Source of the DNA: Streptomyces sp. ADI95-17
GTDB lineage: Bacteria; Actinomycetota; Actinomycetes; Streptomycetales; Streptomycetaceae
Direction: 5' to 3'
Length of the DNA: 64,000 nt
Assembly (NCBI RefSeq): GCF_003846175.1
Contig: NZ_ML123046.1
Span: 944,407 to 1,008,406, forward strand
The stretch's first letter is position 1. Each line of letters begins with the position of its first letter. The position numbers were made by a program, and so were the translations under genes. Below the pieces are notes generated by a model. It ran no database searches and was not told the DNA's origin. It worked only from the letters and a program-made list of their open reading frames with translations. Shown one piece after another: positions 37,201-43,634 of the stretch.

Positions 37201-38232
37201 GCCGTGATCCCCGCCTCGCCCCGGCCGGACTTCCGCGTGGTCGACGGGGCGGCCGACGAGGCGCTGGCTGCCGACCTCGCCGAACCGTTCGACCTCACCC
37301 GGGGCCCGCTGCTGCGCCTGACCGTGATCCGGCGCGGAACCGAGCGCGCCGACCTGGTCCTGACCAGCCATCATGTGCTCTCCGACGGCTGGTCGGCCCC
37401 GCGCATCCTCACCGAACTGTTCGCGTTCTACACGGCGAGGGTCCGCGGCGAGGCCCCCGGCCTGCCCGCCCCCGTGCCGTTCGCCGACTACCTGAACTGG
37501 TGCGCCGACCACGAGCCCGACCTCGGCGCCTGGGCGGCCGAACTGGACGGCCTGCCCGAGGGCGACTACCTGGGCACCGGCGAACCCGGACCGGCCTGGC
37601 AGGAACCCGAGGTCATCGAGTTCGACGCGGCACTGGTGGCCGGGCTCACCGGCCTCGCCGCCCGGCGCGGCCTGACCCGTAACACCCTGGTGCAGGGCGC
37701 CTGGGCAGTGTTGCTCGCACGGCGGTCCGGCCACACGGACGTCTGCTTCGGCGCCATGGTCTCCAGCCGTCCCCCGGAGCTGGAAGGCGTGGAGGAGATC
37801 ATCGGGCTGCTGGCCAACACCGTGCCGGTACGGGCACGGCTCGACGGCACGCTCGCCGAGACGCTCACCGACCTGCAGTCCCGGCAGCGCTCACTGGTCG
37901 AGCACCACCACGTGGCCCTGTCCGACCTGGAACGGCTGACCGGGCGGCGCCGGCTCTTCGACAGCCTGGTGGTGTTCGAGAACTACCCGGTCGACCCGGA
38001 CCGCCTCCGTGAACCCGCCCCCGGGCTCACGGTCCTCGCGACCCGTTTCCGCGAGGCCACCCACCACCCGGTGACCCTGACCGTCATGCCGGACGGGGAC
38101 GGCTGGACCGGCGTGCTCGCCCACCGGGCCGGGGCGGCCGTCGACGGGCTCGCCGAGGAACTGCTCGACCTGCTCCGTTCCCTGGACAAGCACCTGGACG
38201 ACGACGTGCTCGACCTCCTGGAGAACCGATGA
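28264..38232 (+). CDS. Dimodular siderophore NRPS, C-A-PCP-E-C-A-PCP-E-C
   Basis: A 3,322-residue nonribosomal peptide synthetase. Domains: C1 (~15-440, HHLVFDG at 148), A1 (~465-960, TSGSTGRPKG at ~608, KIRGHRVETGEVE), PCP1 (Ser986 in GGDSI), E1 (~1035-1450, HHLAVDG at 1157, EGHGRE, VGWFTSEYP), C2 (HHALLDG at 1608), A2 (~1930-2420, TSGTTGRPKG at ~2073), PCP2 (Ser2452), E2 (HHLIVDG at 2627, ESHGRP, VGWFTAVHP) and C3 (HHVLSDG at 3036). No thioesterase or reductase follows. C1 should accept DHB from the free aryl carrier protein; both loaded residues become D; C3 must release or cap the chain. My by-eye specificity codes are DSDTVGIVD(K) for A1 and DVWLFVAIN(K) for A2. The start is TTG behind an AGGAGAG site. 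Confidence 0.96.
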   Translation: MSTASASSDGLLALTSAQSGIWNAQRLEPDSPYYLVGDVVEISGSEPVDADALAEAVRATTEEAETLRLRVYDTPDGPRQAVSEEPVRLPEVVDVSGAADPAAAAQALVEAERERAAEACRGMVDRALYARTVIKLSDHEVWYTQLGHHLVFDGYTASMLARRTAARYTALVSGTEPPRSVFGRFADLVAADRAYRDSERCAEDRAYWVERFTPLPDLADPGTAASLPDRTLTARAVVGPEETARLRAFADRAGVTWGEALIAGYAAFLHRMLGRTDVVFALPLMCRAGSAELRTPAMAVNVLPLRVTVRAGDDLVELSRRVATAMREMRDHQRYRGEDLPRDLAAPGAGALLHGRGINLKAFDLALDFAGAAGVMRNVAGGPPEDMGLSVLPTRDGGLLLGFEVDARSKDQAAVDHLLSGLRALLSGLTDGLPVGRIALIDDVERLLADWCPPALPGTPVDVPAAFDAMAAAGPGHTALVCGDDRLSAAELAGRVHRLARALRARGIGADDVVALALPRSADSVIALLAVLDAGAAFLPLDAAYPPERLRELIDDTRPALVLTAGAVDGLPWTTLLGEAAGLSGEPLTTDELAAPRHPEHLAYVIHTSGSTGRPKGVLGRVGGLAALLHHQRSTVVAEAERAAGRRLRAAHTYSFAFDSAFDHLVWLLCGHELHVYDTETARDADALLAAYARDGIDIVDTTPSMASPLIDGGLLELRPTLLVLGGEATPPALWRRVAGSGITARNIYGPTEATVDSTTARIEGDEPTIGHPLAGTRIHLLDSALQPVPHGTAGELYLAGPHLARGYLGRPGATAERFVADPFGAPGERMYRTGDLARWVPGRGLEYRGRGDGQIKIRGHRVETGEVETALAAVPGVTAAAAAVRSSRLVGYVVSASVTGDEARAHLAERLPEHMVPAAVVVLGRLPVTPNGKLDRAALPAPALHSGGREPGTERERLLCAVLAEALDVERVGVDDDFYALGGDSITAITVSSRLRAAGLGLRPRDLLARRSFAALAASAELLAQSPEPVDEPSGPVPAPPIVRGLLDPHPDVDVVAGYAQWTALHVDGLGRDDLVTGVQAVLDHHDALRLRAGDGLDVLPRGLVRAVVDEVHGGGVTALARRLAGELDPRSGDLLRTALLRTGDDTPDRLVVVVHHLAVDGVSWRILLPDLHTACTGGTLEPVGASWRRHAVLLADQGESGARRGELDHWRTALDSATRLGARPLDRTRDKVSTAHRSVTVASAEATEALLTTLPAAYRAGVDEVLLAALVLALRGWGLRDDAVTVSMEGHGREHLDLGRTVGWFTSEYPVRVPASDDVGRTLRAAKEARRAVPDGGVGYGVLRHLDPEAGRELAATPPPDVLLNYLGRFTPLPGTGWRLPEQDAFSVIEPGAKALEQVLALNCFVHEEGAPRLAVEWTAATGVLGPEAVSALQQSWAAALDALAAYALHTEGGLTPSDLPLAGLDQAAIDTLERTGHIADVLPATPLQVGLSFHTLVRDGHDTDVYVVQAVTTLVGELEPDRMAEAAHELLRRHPALRVYLGTAGDTVVQVIPAEVALDWREDDRFPETARADLERPFDPARPPLIRFLLSRVGPAEHKLVITNHHALLDGWSMPLVGRTLLAVYAELGGGPVAPTAPPLSEYFRWLAGRDREASLTAWRDALAGVDGATRLAPASTATAVERPARETVGLGREFSDRLRTFAREHGVTLTTVFQTAWGLLLGRLTGRRDVVFGCPVSGRPAEVDGVESMIGQLGTTIPVRVRHTQDATALDLMAQVHAESVVLAEHHHVGLPEIQRAAGVGELFDTMLVMENFPLSSRKRTPLAPGLDLAGVDITDATHYALTVIVIPDEEITIGLGHQPGAFTGATVRAYGRWLHNLLREIVDDPARPALRLPALDPDERARMLRTGTAAVPARNRGHWLDEFAAQVARRPDAEALVCRERSLSYAELDREANRLAQALIARGVRPQDPVAVLLGRDIEMTVALFAVARAGAVYVPMDTSYPRDRLAYMFDDIAPAAVVSTGAELPVERDIPVLRLDDPATLASAPDADPAEARRRLTEDALAYVIYTSGTTGRPKGVGVTHRGVPDLIALQEEVVGVTEHDRYLHFASTGFDVAFWQTMVPLLSGGTSVIAPEEVRVPGDELLDYIVEHRVTGVNLLPSFLAAMPDDRTVDPDVFFVVGAERLDPELARRWGAGRRALFNAYGPTEVTINSTTWHYDPDDEGPLPIGRPDPNVRAYVLDGGLQPAGVGVTGELYLAGPSLARGYLGRPGLTAAAFVADPFGPPGDRMYRTGDLVRWRPDGQLVFLGRADHQVKVRGFRVELGEIESALTGHPEVRACAVIMREGRLVGYVVPTDGAHPDTARLREYLAGELPDHMVPPALVPIDRLPLSPSGKLDSAALPAPETVAAARREPATDAEALLLDVFRDILGTDAIGPDDDFFAIGGDSIVSLQVVSRARRRGLGLSARDVFEGATVAGIAARARTLDAGEAPAVGDAPLTPVMRDLLRRAGAAADGFCQWVEICVPPGGDATTWQTVLDALLARHDVLRAHLAGDVLRIPPAGSVTGAGVLTCVRASDDLRGPVDAAIADAQDAMDPRTGPLLRAVWVDAGPDRPGRLVLIAHHLIVDGVSWRVLLDDLEHAYSGGSLTRHGQSFLGWARSLREADRRPELPHWRRMNTTPAPAGRPLDPARDTVATATHHEIRLDADSTRALITTLPAAYRTTPDAVLLTALARAVRDWRGTSETLVALESHGRPRQVDLSQTVGWFTAVHPVRLDAEDDVRAVADRLRAQRDGLGHGILTSAGLLDPVAPEIAWNYLGRYPGAPDRETPWQTPPDADPLGSGGSDAMPLPYGLMVNALVRDDLLGVRITWPSALYTAAEAEDLAEKLRAALLRVAAAPETGALDHGRPVADVQPLTPLQEVMLRHSRTERPDPYTVQSAFTLAGPLDTDALRAAGADLLDRHPNLGAVFPAGLAVIPASPRPDFRVVDGAADEALAADLAEPFDLTRGPLLRLTVIRRGTERADLVLTSHHVLSDGWSAPRILTELFAFYTARVRGEAPGLPAPVPFADYLNWCADHEPDLGAWAAELDGLPEGDYLGTGEPGPAWQEPEVIEFDAALVAGLTGLAARRGLTRNTLVQGAWAVLLARRSGHTDVCFGAMVSSRPPELEGVEEIIGLLANTVPVRARLDGTLAETLTDLQSRQRSLVEHHHVALSDLERLTGRRRLFDSLVVFENYPVDPDRLREPAPGLTVLATRFREATHHPVTLTVMPDGDGWTGVLAHRAGAAVDGLAEELLDLLRSLDKHLDDDVLDLLENR

Positions 38233-39650
38233 GCGGGAACACTGCGCCGAAGGACGGGACCGTCGCGCCGCCGGACGGGCAGGTGGACCGGCAGCTGCTG
38301 CGGGTCGCGTTCATCCTGGTGCTCGGCACCTTCATGGCGACGCTGGACGCCACGATCGTCAGCGTCGGCATCGACAGCCTGAGCGAGGAGTTCGACGCCT
38401 CCGTCGCCGGGATCCAGTGGGTGACCACCGGGTACCTGCTGGCCGTCGTCGCCGCCGTGCCCGCGTCCGGCTGGCTGGCCGACCGGTTCGGCGGCCGGCG
38501 GACCTGGGTCGCCGCCGTGGGGGTGTTCCTGCTCGGCTCGGTGCTGTGCGCGACGGCCTGGTCGGTGACCAGCCTGGTCGTGTTCCGGGTGATCCAGGGC
38601 CTCGGCGGCGGGCTGCTGCCGGCGACCGGGCAGGCGCTGCTGGCCCGCGTCGCGGGCCCCACCCGCACCGGGCGGGTTATCAGCGTCGTCGCCATCGTCC
38701 CGCTGCTGTCCCCGGTGTTCGGCCCGCTTGTCGGCGGCTCGATCCTCGGCGTGGCGCCCTGGCCCTGGCTGTTCCTGGTCAATCTGCCGATCGGGGTGGC
38801 CGCGGCCCTGCTCGCCCGCCGCCATGTGCCCGAGGTGCCGCCGTCGACGCGGCGGGCGGGCTTCGACCTGCGCGGCGCCCTGCTGCTCTCGCCGGGCCTG
38901 GCCGTGCTGGTGTTCGGGCTGACCGAGGTCGCCCACCACCGCACCGTACCGGCCGTGTTCGGTGTGTCGGCGGGGCTGGCGATGCTGGCCGGATTCACCG
39001 TGCACGGGCTGCGGACCCGCGGCACACCGCTGGTCGACCCCCGGCTGTTCGCCCGGCCGCCCTTCGGCGCCGCCGCCGTCGCCCTGCTCGTCCTGGGCGC
39101 GTCGGTCTTCGGCACGACCTTCCTGCTGCCGCTGTACTTCCAGACCGGCCGCGGAATGCCGGCATGGCAGGCCGGGCTGCTGCTCGCCCCCCAGGGGCTG
39201 GGCGCGGCGGCCGGGTCGGTACTGGTCAACCGGACCATCGACAAGGTCGCGCCGCGGACCCTGGTCGTCACCGGCATCGTGCTGATCCTCACCGGAACGG
39301 TGCCGTTCACCCAGCTCGGCCACGGGCTCCCGGACGCCGTGATCGCCTCGGCGCTGGTGGTACGCGGCTTCGGGATGGCCATGGTCGGCGCGCCCGTGAT
39401 GAACATCGTCTACAGCCGCATCGAGCCCGCGCAGCTCCCGCGTGCCTCCGGAGCGCTCAACCTGCTCAACACGGTGGGCGGTTCGGTCGGCACCGCCGCC
39501 CTCGCCGTGGTCCTGCAGAACCGGCTGTCCGCCCGCGGCCCGGACATCTCCGCTGCGTTCGGCGACACCTTCTGGTGGGTGCTCGCCTTCTGTCTGGTCG
39601 CCGCCGCCGGGGCCACCCGGCTGCCCCGGACCGAGGCCAGGAAGCCATGA
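38229..39650 (+). CDS. MFS transporter of the DHA2 (14-helix) type, likely siderophore exporter
   Basis: A 473-residue drug/H+ antiporter-like protein. It shows ATLDATIVSVGIDSL in helix 1 (motif D1), the motif A loop ADRFGGRRTW, helix-5 motif C-like PVFGPLVGGSILG and 13-14 hydrophobic segments. Its ATG overlaps the NRPS stop as ATGA, so it is the last gene of the iron-regulated operon; export of the finished catecholate is the natural role. The last 240 bases are also open on the opposite strand as the tail of the converging lysR gene. Confidence 0.93.
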   Translation: MSGNTAPKDGTVAPPDGQVDRQLLRVAFILVLGTFMATLDATIVSVGIDSLSEEFDASVAGIQWVTTGYLLAVVAAVPASGWLADRFGGRRTWVAAVGVFLLGSVLCATAWSVTSLVVFRVIQGLGGGLLPATGQALLARVAGPTRTGRVISVVAIVPLLSPVFGPLVGGSILGVAPWPWLFLVNLPIGVAAALLARRHVPEVPPSTRRAGFDLRGALLLSPGLAVLVFGLTEVAHHRTVPAVFGVSAGLAMLAGFTVHGLRTRGTPLVDPRLFARPPFGAAAVALLVLGASVFGTTFLLPLYFQTGRGMPAWQAGLLLAPQGLGAAAGSVLVNRTIDKVAPRTLVVTGIVLILTGTVPFTQLGHGLPDAVIASALVVRGFGMAMVGAPVMNIVYSRIEPAQLPRASGALNLLNTVGGSVGTAALAVVLQNRLSARGPDISAAFGDTFWWVLAFCLVAAAGATRLPRTEARKP

Positions 39651-40597
39651 GCCGCGAGCAGCCGCCTACCGCTGTGATCCGGGGCCGCAGGGAGGTGCTC
39701 CACAGCGGCGGCCACATCGGTGCGGCGGGCGACCTCCGTGAGCGCGCGGGCCATGACGGAGCCCGGCTCCCGGGCGTTGGTCACCAGCCCGACCCGGACC
39801 GTCCGCGCGGGCTCGGTCATCGGCACCGCCCGCATGCCGTACGGCACCCCGAAGACATGGAGCCAGGTGTGCGGCACGATGCTGGCCCACCGGCCCGTCC
39901 TGACGTGCGCGAAGAGCGCCGCCACGGAATCCGTCTCGACCCGGGGCGACGGCCGCACCCCGGCCTCGGCGAACAGCTCGTCCAGCACCCGGCGCCCCTG
40001 CATGGCCCCGGTCAGCAGACAGAGCGGCAGCCGCGACGCCTCCGCCCAGGTCGCCGTCGTCCGGTGGGCGAGCCCGTCGGCGGCATCGGTCGGCAGCACG
40101 TACCGCTCCTCGTACAGCGGGACCGACCGGAAGGCGTCGGAAAGCCCCTTGTGCAGGTAGGTGACCCCGGCGTCGATCTCGAAGTTCTGCAACTGCCGGA
40201 GGATCTCCTCCGACCGCAGGTCCGCCATGACCTCCACGGTGACCAGCGGATGAGCCGCACAGAACGGGCCGGTCAGCTGGGCGACGGCGCCGGACGAGGT
40301 CGGCACCGAGCCGATCCGCAGCCGGCCGCTCAGCCCGGTTCGCAGCGCGCCGACCTCGCTGCGGAGCGCGTCACGGTCGGCGAGGATCCGCTGCGCCCAC
40401 ACCACGATGCGCTCACCCTCGGGCGTGAGGCCCTCGTTCTTGCGGCCGCGACGGACCAGCGGTACGTCCAGCTCCTCCTCGAACTTGCGGATAGCTTCCG
40501 AGAGCGCGGGCTGGGACACGTAGCAGGCCTGGGCGGCACGGGCGAAATGACGCTCCCGGGAGAGGGCCACCAGATACTCGAGTTGACGGAACAGCAC
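39410..40597 (-). CDS. LysR-family regulator whose frame runs into the exporter gene
   Basis: A LysR protein with the HTH RHFARAAQACYVSQPALSEA followed by KFEEELDVPLVRRGRKN, and an effector-binding domain (LSGRLRIGSVPTSSGAVAQL ... WASIVPHTWLHVFGVPYG). The GTG at 40597 (VLFRQLEYLVALSRE) is the natural start. The expected end (~305-315 residues, near 39650) has no stop codon; the frame continues ~80 residues antisense to the exporter gene before a stop at 39410, giving 395 residues. Either the overlap is real or a stop was lost. The iron boxes do not extend here, so it is probably not a siderophore-specific regulator. Confidence 0.85.
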   Translation of the reverse strand: MLFRQLEYLVALSRERHFARAAQACYVSQPALSEAIRKFEEELDVPLVRRGRKNEGLTPEGERIVVWAQRILADRDALRSEVGALRTGLSGRLRIGSVPTSSGAVAQLTGPFCAAHPLVTVEVMADLRSEEILRQLQNFEIDAGVTYLHKGLSDAFRSVPLYEERYVLPTDAADGLAHRTTATWAEASRLPLCLLTGAMQGRRVLDELFAEAGVRPSPRVETDSVAALFAHVRTGRWASIVPHTWLHVFGVPYGMRAVPMTEPARTVRVGLVTNAREPGSVMARALTEVARRTDVAAAVEHLPAAPDHSGRRLLAAHGFLASVRGSRVAPAAATRQKASTHQKVSPNAAEMSGPRADSRFCRTTARAAVPTEPPTVLSRLSAPEARGSCAGSMRL

Positions 40598-40709
40598 CCC
40601 ATGGGCGTACCGGACCGCCCGGCGGAGCGCCAATCGACGCCTCGGCGGGGGCGGACGGCGGCACGACGGCCGCCGGGGCCCGTCCGGAGCGCTCCGGTAC
40701 CGTCTCGGC

Positions 40710-41276
40710 ATGACTTTCTACGTTCACGCGCAGGACAAGCCGGGAGTCGCCGACCAGCTGATGGAGTTCTCCGAGGAGCACTGGTCCTACATGGACCGGT
40801 TCGACGACCGGCTGATACTCCGCGGCCCCACCCTGTCCGACGACGGAGAAGAGCACACGGGCAGTGTGCACGTCGTCGACCTCGCAGACCGCGCCGCCGC
40901 GGAGCGGTTCGCGACCGAGGAGCCGTTCTGGAGGGCCGGCCTCTACCAGGAGTTCACGGCCGATCCGGTGGTGGTGCTGCTGCGCCGCGAGCCGGCGGCG
41001 GATGCCCCGTACACACTCGTCACCGCCCGGTGGGCCCCGCGCCCCCGCATCCCGGGCGACGCCGAGCAGTGGCTGCCGGGCGCGGAGCCGGACGGCCGAC
41101 TGAGCTTCGTGGCCGTCCTGGTCGACGACGACCAGGAGAGCACCACGGGCGTGGCCGCGGCCGTGCGGGCGCTCCCGGACGAGGCGCGGAGCCTGGTCCA
41201 GCCATTGGCGGACCGGCTCGCCGGCGGCCCCACGCCGCTCACGGCCCGGCGCTGGCAGCGCGGCGGACGCAACTGA
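40710..41276 (+). CDS. YciI-like (YCII-related) protein, double-domain length
   Basis: A 188-residue cytosolic protein. The N-terminal half (TFYVHAQDKPGVADQLMEFS, EHWSYMDRF, RGPTLSDDGEEHTGSVHVVD and PFWRAGLYQEF) is a YciI ferredoxin-like domain, with the conserved H of EHWSYM and D of the LSDDG loop. The second half (PYTLVTARWAPRPRIPGDA and on) is a further alpha/beta segment I do not recognise. Chemistry in this family is poorly known. The start is 112 bases from the divergent lysR start, a typical LysR target position. Confidence 0.7.
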   Translation: MTFYVHAQDKPGVADQLMEFSEEHWSYMDRFDDRLILRGPTLSDDGEEHTGSVHVVDLADRAAAERFATEEPFWRAGLYQEFTADPVVVLLRREPAADAPYTLVTARWAPRPRIPGDAEQWLPGAEPDGRLSFVAVLVDDDQESTTGVAAAVRALPDEARSLVQPLADRLAGGPTPLTARRWQRGGRN

Positions 41277-41365
41277 GGGTCCGCGGCGAAGGCGGAACCT
41301 GCTCGCGGTGTTCAACGTTCCTTCCGTGTCGCCCAGGCAGAAGGAAGCAGAAGGGAAGAGGCTTC

Positions 41366-41530
41366 ATGGCCATACCCGCGGTCGTCGCGGGCCAGGTGAG
41401 TTCGGCCCGGCTCCACGGTGAGCCGGCGCCCGGTGCCGCCCGCCCCGTGCTCCTCGGCCACACGGCCGCCCGCGCCGCGTGCCGGCCAGCAGGCCGCCTC
41501 ACCCGCACCCGGCGGGAGGCCCGTCGGTGA
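41366..41530 (+). CDS. Possible 54-residue ORF coupled to the FAD oxidoreductase gene
   Basis: An ATG at 41366 follows an AGAAGGGAAGAGG ribosome site and opens 54 codons (MAIPAVVAGQVSSARLHGEP, later RLTRTRREARR). The stop overlaps the next gene's start as TGATG at 41528-41532, a classic coupling arrangement. The protein is Ala/Arg-rich with one cysteine and resembles no family I know. It may be a leader that tunes translation of the oxidoreductase, or a small protein. Confidence 0.35.
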   Translation: MAIPAVVAGQVSSARLHGEPAPGAARPVLLGHTAARAACRPAGRLTRTRREARR

Positions 41531-42555
41531 TGCGTGTCGCCGTGGTCGGCTCCGGTGTGCTGGGAGCGGCGGTGGCGGACGAGCTCGTTCGCCGCGGTCT
41601 GTCCGTCGTGGTCTGCACGGCGGAGGAGTCCCGGCCGCCGGTGACGGATGTGGCGTTCGGCTGGCTCAACTCGCACGGATCGGCGGCCGAGCCGCCGTCG
41701 GGCGCGCGCGACCGGGACGAGCTCGCGCGGTCGCTCGGCGCGCTGCGCGACGCGACGGCGACACCGCCGTTGCGCGGCGTCATCACCTGGAACGGCGCCG
41801 TGAGCTGGGCATCGACCGCAGCCGCGACGGCTCGGTTCGCCGAGCGGTCGGGTCCCGGCCTCGCGACCGTCGAGCCGGAGGATCTGCGACAGATCCTTCC
41901 CGGCCTGCGGGTACCGCCACCGGTCGTCGCGTACGCGAGTGACGAGGGCATGGTCGAGCCGGACGCCCTGCGACACGGGTTCCTCGCCCGCGCGCGGGCC
42001 GGCGGGGCCACCGTCGTCGCCGTCCGGGTGGATCGCGTCCGGGCCCGGCGGGCAGGCGGCTACGAGCTGCGGGGCACCGGAGAGGCACTTGTCGTCGACC
42101 GGATCGTGCTCGCCTGCGGGACGGGCCTGCCCGCCCTCGCGGAGCAGCTCGGCGAGGACATCGAAGTGCCCGGTGTCCCGGCCGCGCGCTTCACCTTCTC
42201 CGCGCCGGAACTACGCCTGGACCGGGTGGTGTCCACACCGGATTTCGAGATCCGGCCGTCCGCCCGGCACGGCTTCGTCGGAGCTGAGGACGTGGTCCCC
42301 GGCGAGACGGAGACGGCGACCCGGGCGCGGGTGGGTGAGTCCCTGGGCGCGGTGAGGGAGGCGTTCGGGCTGCCGCGGGAACCGGTGCTGGGAGACGTGA
42401 CCGTAGGGCTCCGCCCGATACCGCCGGGCGACGGCGTGCTCTGCGTACCACTGGCGAGTGCTCCGGGGGTTCTCGCCCTGGCCGCGCATCCCGGGGTGAC
42501 GCTGTCGGCCTCGCTGGCGCTGCGTGCGGCCGAACAACTCATGGGACCGCAGTAG
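41530..42555 (+). CDS. FAD-dependent oxidoreductase (D-amino-acid oxidase family)
   Basis: A 341-residue flavoprotein. The N-terminal dinucleotide-binding motif VVGSGVLGAAVADELVRRGL (GxGxxG) and the C-terminal GLRPIPPGDGVLCVPLASAP, then AAHPGVTLSASLALRAAEQL, are typical of the DAO superfamily (glycine/D-amino-acid oxidases, dehydrogenases). It oxidises an amine or amino acid; the substrate is unknown. The nearby NRPS makes D-residues, but it is on a different, non-iron-boxed unit, so a link is speculative. The ATG at 41530 overlaps the stop of a short upstream ORF. Confidence 0.8.
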   Translation: MRVAVVGSGVLGAAVADELVRRGLSVVVCTAEESRPPVTDVAFGWLNSHGSAAEPPSGARDRDELARSLGALRDATATPPLRGVITWNGAVSWASTAAATARFAERSGPGLATVEPEDLRQILPGLRVPPPVVAYASDEGMVEPDALRHGFLARARAGGATVVAVRVDRVRARRAGGYELRGTGEALVVDRIVLACGTGLPALAEQLGEDIEVPGVPAARFTFSAPELRLDRVVSTPDFEIRPSARHGFVGAEDVVPGETETATRARVGESLGAVREAFGLPREPVLGDVTVGLRPIPPGDGVLCVPLASAPGVLALAAHPGVTLSASLALRAAEQLMGPQ

Positions 42556-42575
42556 CAGTTCGCCACTCCGGGAGG

Positions 42576-43343
42576 ATGCTGCCCGGTGGCGGGGCTTCAG
42601 CTCACCGGCTGGGCCTGGCGGCCGCCGCCGGGTACGACCGGCTGGCCGTGCACCGTCGCCCCGTCGTCGAACTGCTCGTCCTCGGCGACGAGTTGCTGGA
42701 GACCGGCCTGCCCCGGGACAGCCGGGTGCGCGACGCGCTCGGCCCGCTCCTGTACCCGTGGCTGCGCGGCTGCGGCGCGGATGTGACCGGACGCCGCCCG
42801 GTGTCGGACGACTTCGGACTGCTGCGGGCTGCCGTACGCGACTCCCGTGCCGATGTCGTCGTCACCACCGGCAGCACCGCCGCCGGACCGGTGGACTTCC
42901 TGCACGACGTCCTTCGCGAGGCGGGCGCCCGGCTGCTGGTCGACTCCGTCGCCGTACGCCCCGGCCACCCCATGCTGCTTGCCGAACTGCCACCGACCAC
43001 CGACGGCCGGAGCCGCCGACTGGTCGGCCTGCCCGGCAACCCCCTGGCCGCCGTGGCCGGAGCGGTGACCCTGGCCGCACCGCTGCTGCGACGCCTCGGC
43101 GGACACCCGGACCCGGACCCGGAGCCGCTGCGCACGGTCGCCGCCGAGGCACTGCCCGGGCATCCACGGGACACCCGGCTGCTGCCGGTGCGCCGCACGG
43201 GGCACCGGGTGGCGCCGCTCCCGTTCGACGGACCGGCGATGCTGCGCGGGCTGGCCTGCGCCGACGGCCTCGCGGTGGTCCCGCCCGGCGGGGTGATCGC
43301 CGGAACCCACGTCGAGGTCGTGGAAGCCGCCGGACCGTGACCG
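42576..43343 (+). pseudogene. moeA: Molybdopterin molybdotransferase, N-terminally truncated
   Basis: The 255-codon frame starts inside the MoeA family: LPGGGASAHRLGLAAAAGYD corresponds to about residue 140-160 of normal (~400-residue) MoeA. The molybdate-inserting MoCF-like domain is intact (VVTTGSTAAGPVDF, VDSVAVRPGHPMLLAELP, LVGLPGNPLAAVAGAVTLAA), as is domain IV. The N-terminal domains I and II, needed for dimerisation and the active-site cleft, are missing. It abuts an IS110 element on the 3' side, yet the loss is at the 5' side, so a separate deletion is implied. It is probably non-functional. Confidence 0.75.
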
Positions 43344-43634
43344 CACACCCAGGAACCACCACCGTCCACCCGAGGAAGCGAGCAAACACAGCCATGGAAA
43401 CACCTCCTTACCTTGTTGGCGGGTTGATTCCGGTCCTTCGTACGATCGGGAGACCCAGGGGCCTGGGTGTGGCTGAAAGCGCTCATGCCGAACGTGTGGC
43501 TTTGACTGATAGGCCGCCCAGTGCCCCGCGACGACACGGCCACTCATTGGGATGAGCGAACAAAGATCGCTTCGTAAGGACACGTCGGCGTGGTCGTCTG
43601 CAGGGCCATCAACCGATCGACGAGGGAGGCTCGG
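43344..43634 (+). ncRNA. IS110 left-end non-coding region, candidate bridge RNA
   Basis: IS110-group elements carry a structured bridge RNA in the non-coding region upstream of the transposase. These 291 bases hold no gene and include a perfect stem-loop ACCCAGG-GG-CCTGGGT at 43453-43468 and further GC-rich stems. The element's left boundary was not located. The assignment rests on family knowledge and position; no loop-to-DNA complementarity was established. Confidence 0.35.
43453..43468. repeat. Perfect stem-loop upstream of the IS110 transposase
   Basis: ACCCAGG and CCTGGGT form a 7-bp perfect stem around a GG loop, about 165 bases before the transposase start. It may be part of the bridge RNA fold or an element that limits read-through into the transposase. 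Confidence 0.7.

Noticed and set aside
41530..42555. The FAD oxidoreductase as a tailoring enzyme of the siderophore.
   Set aside because: It lies beyond a convergent lysR gene and a YciI-type gene and has no iron box; only proximity supports it.
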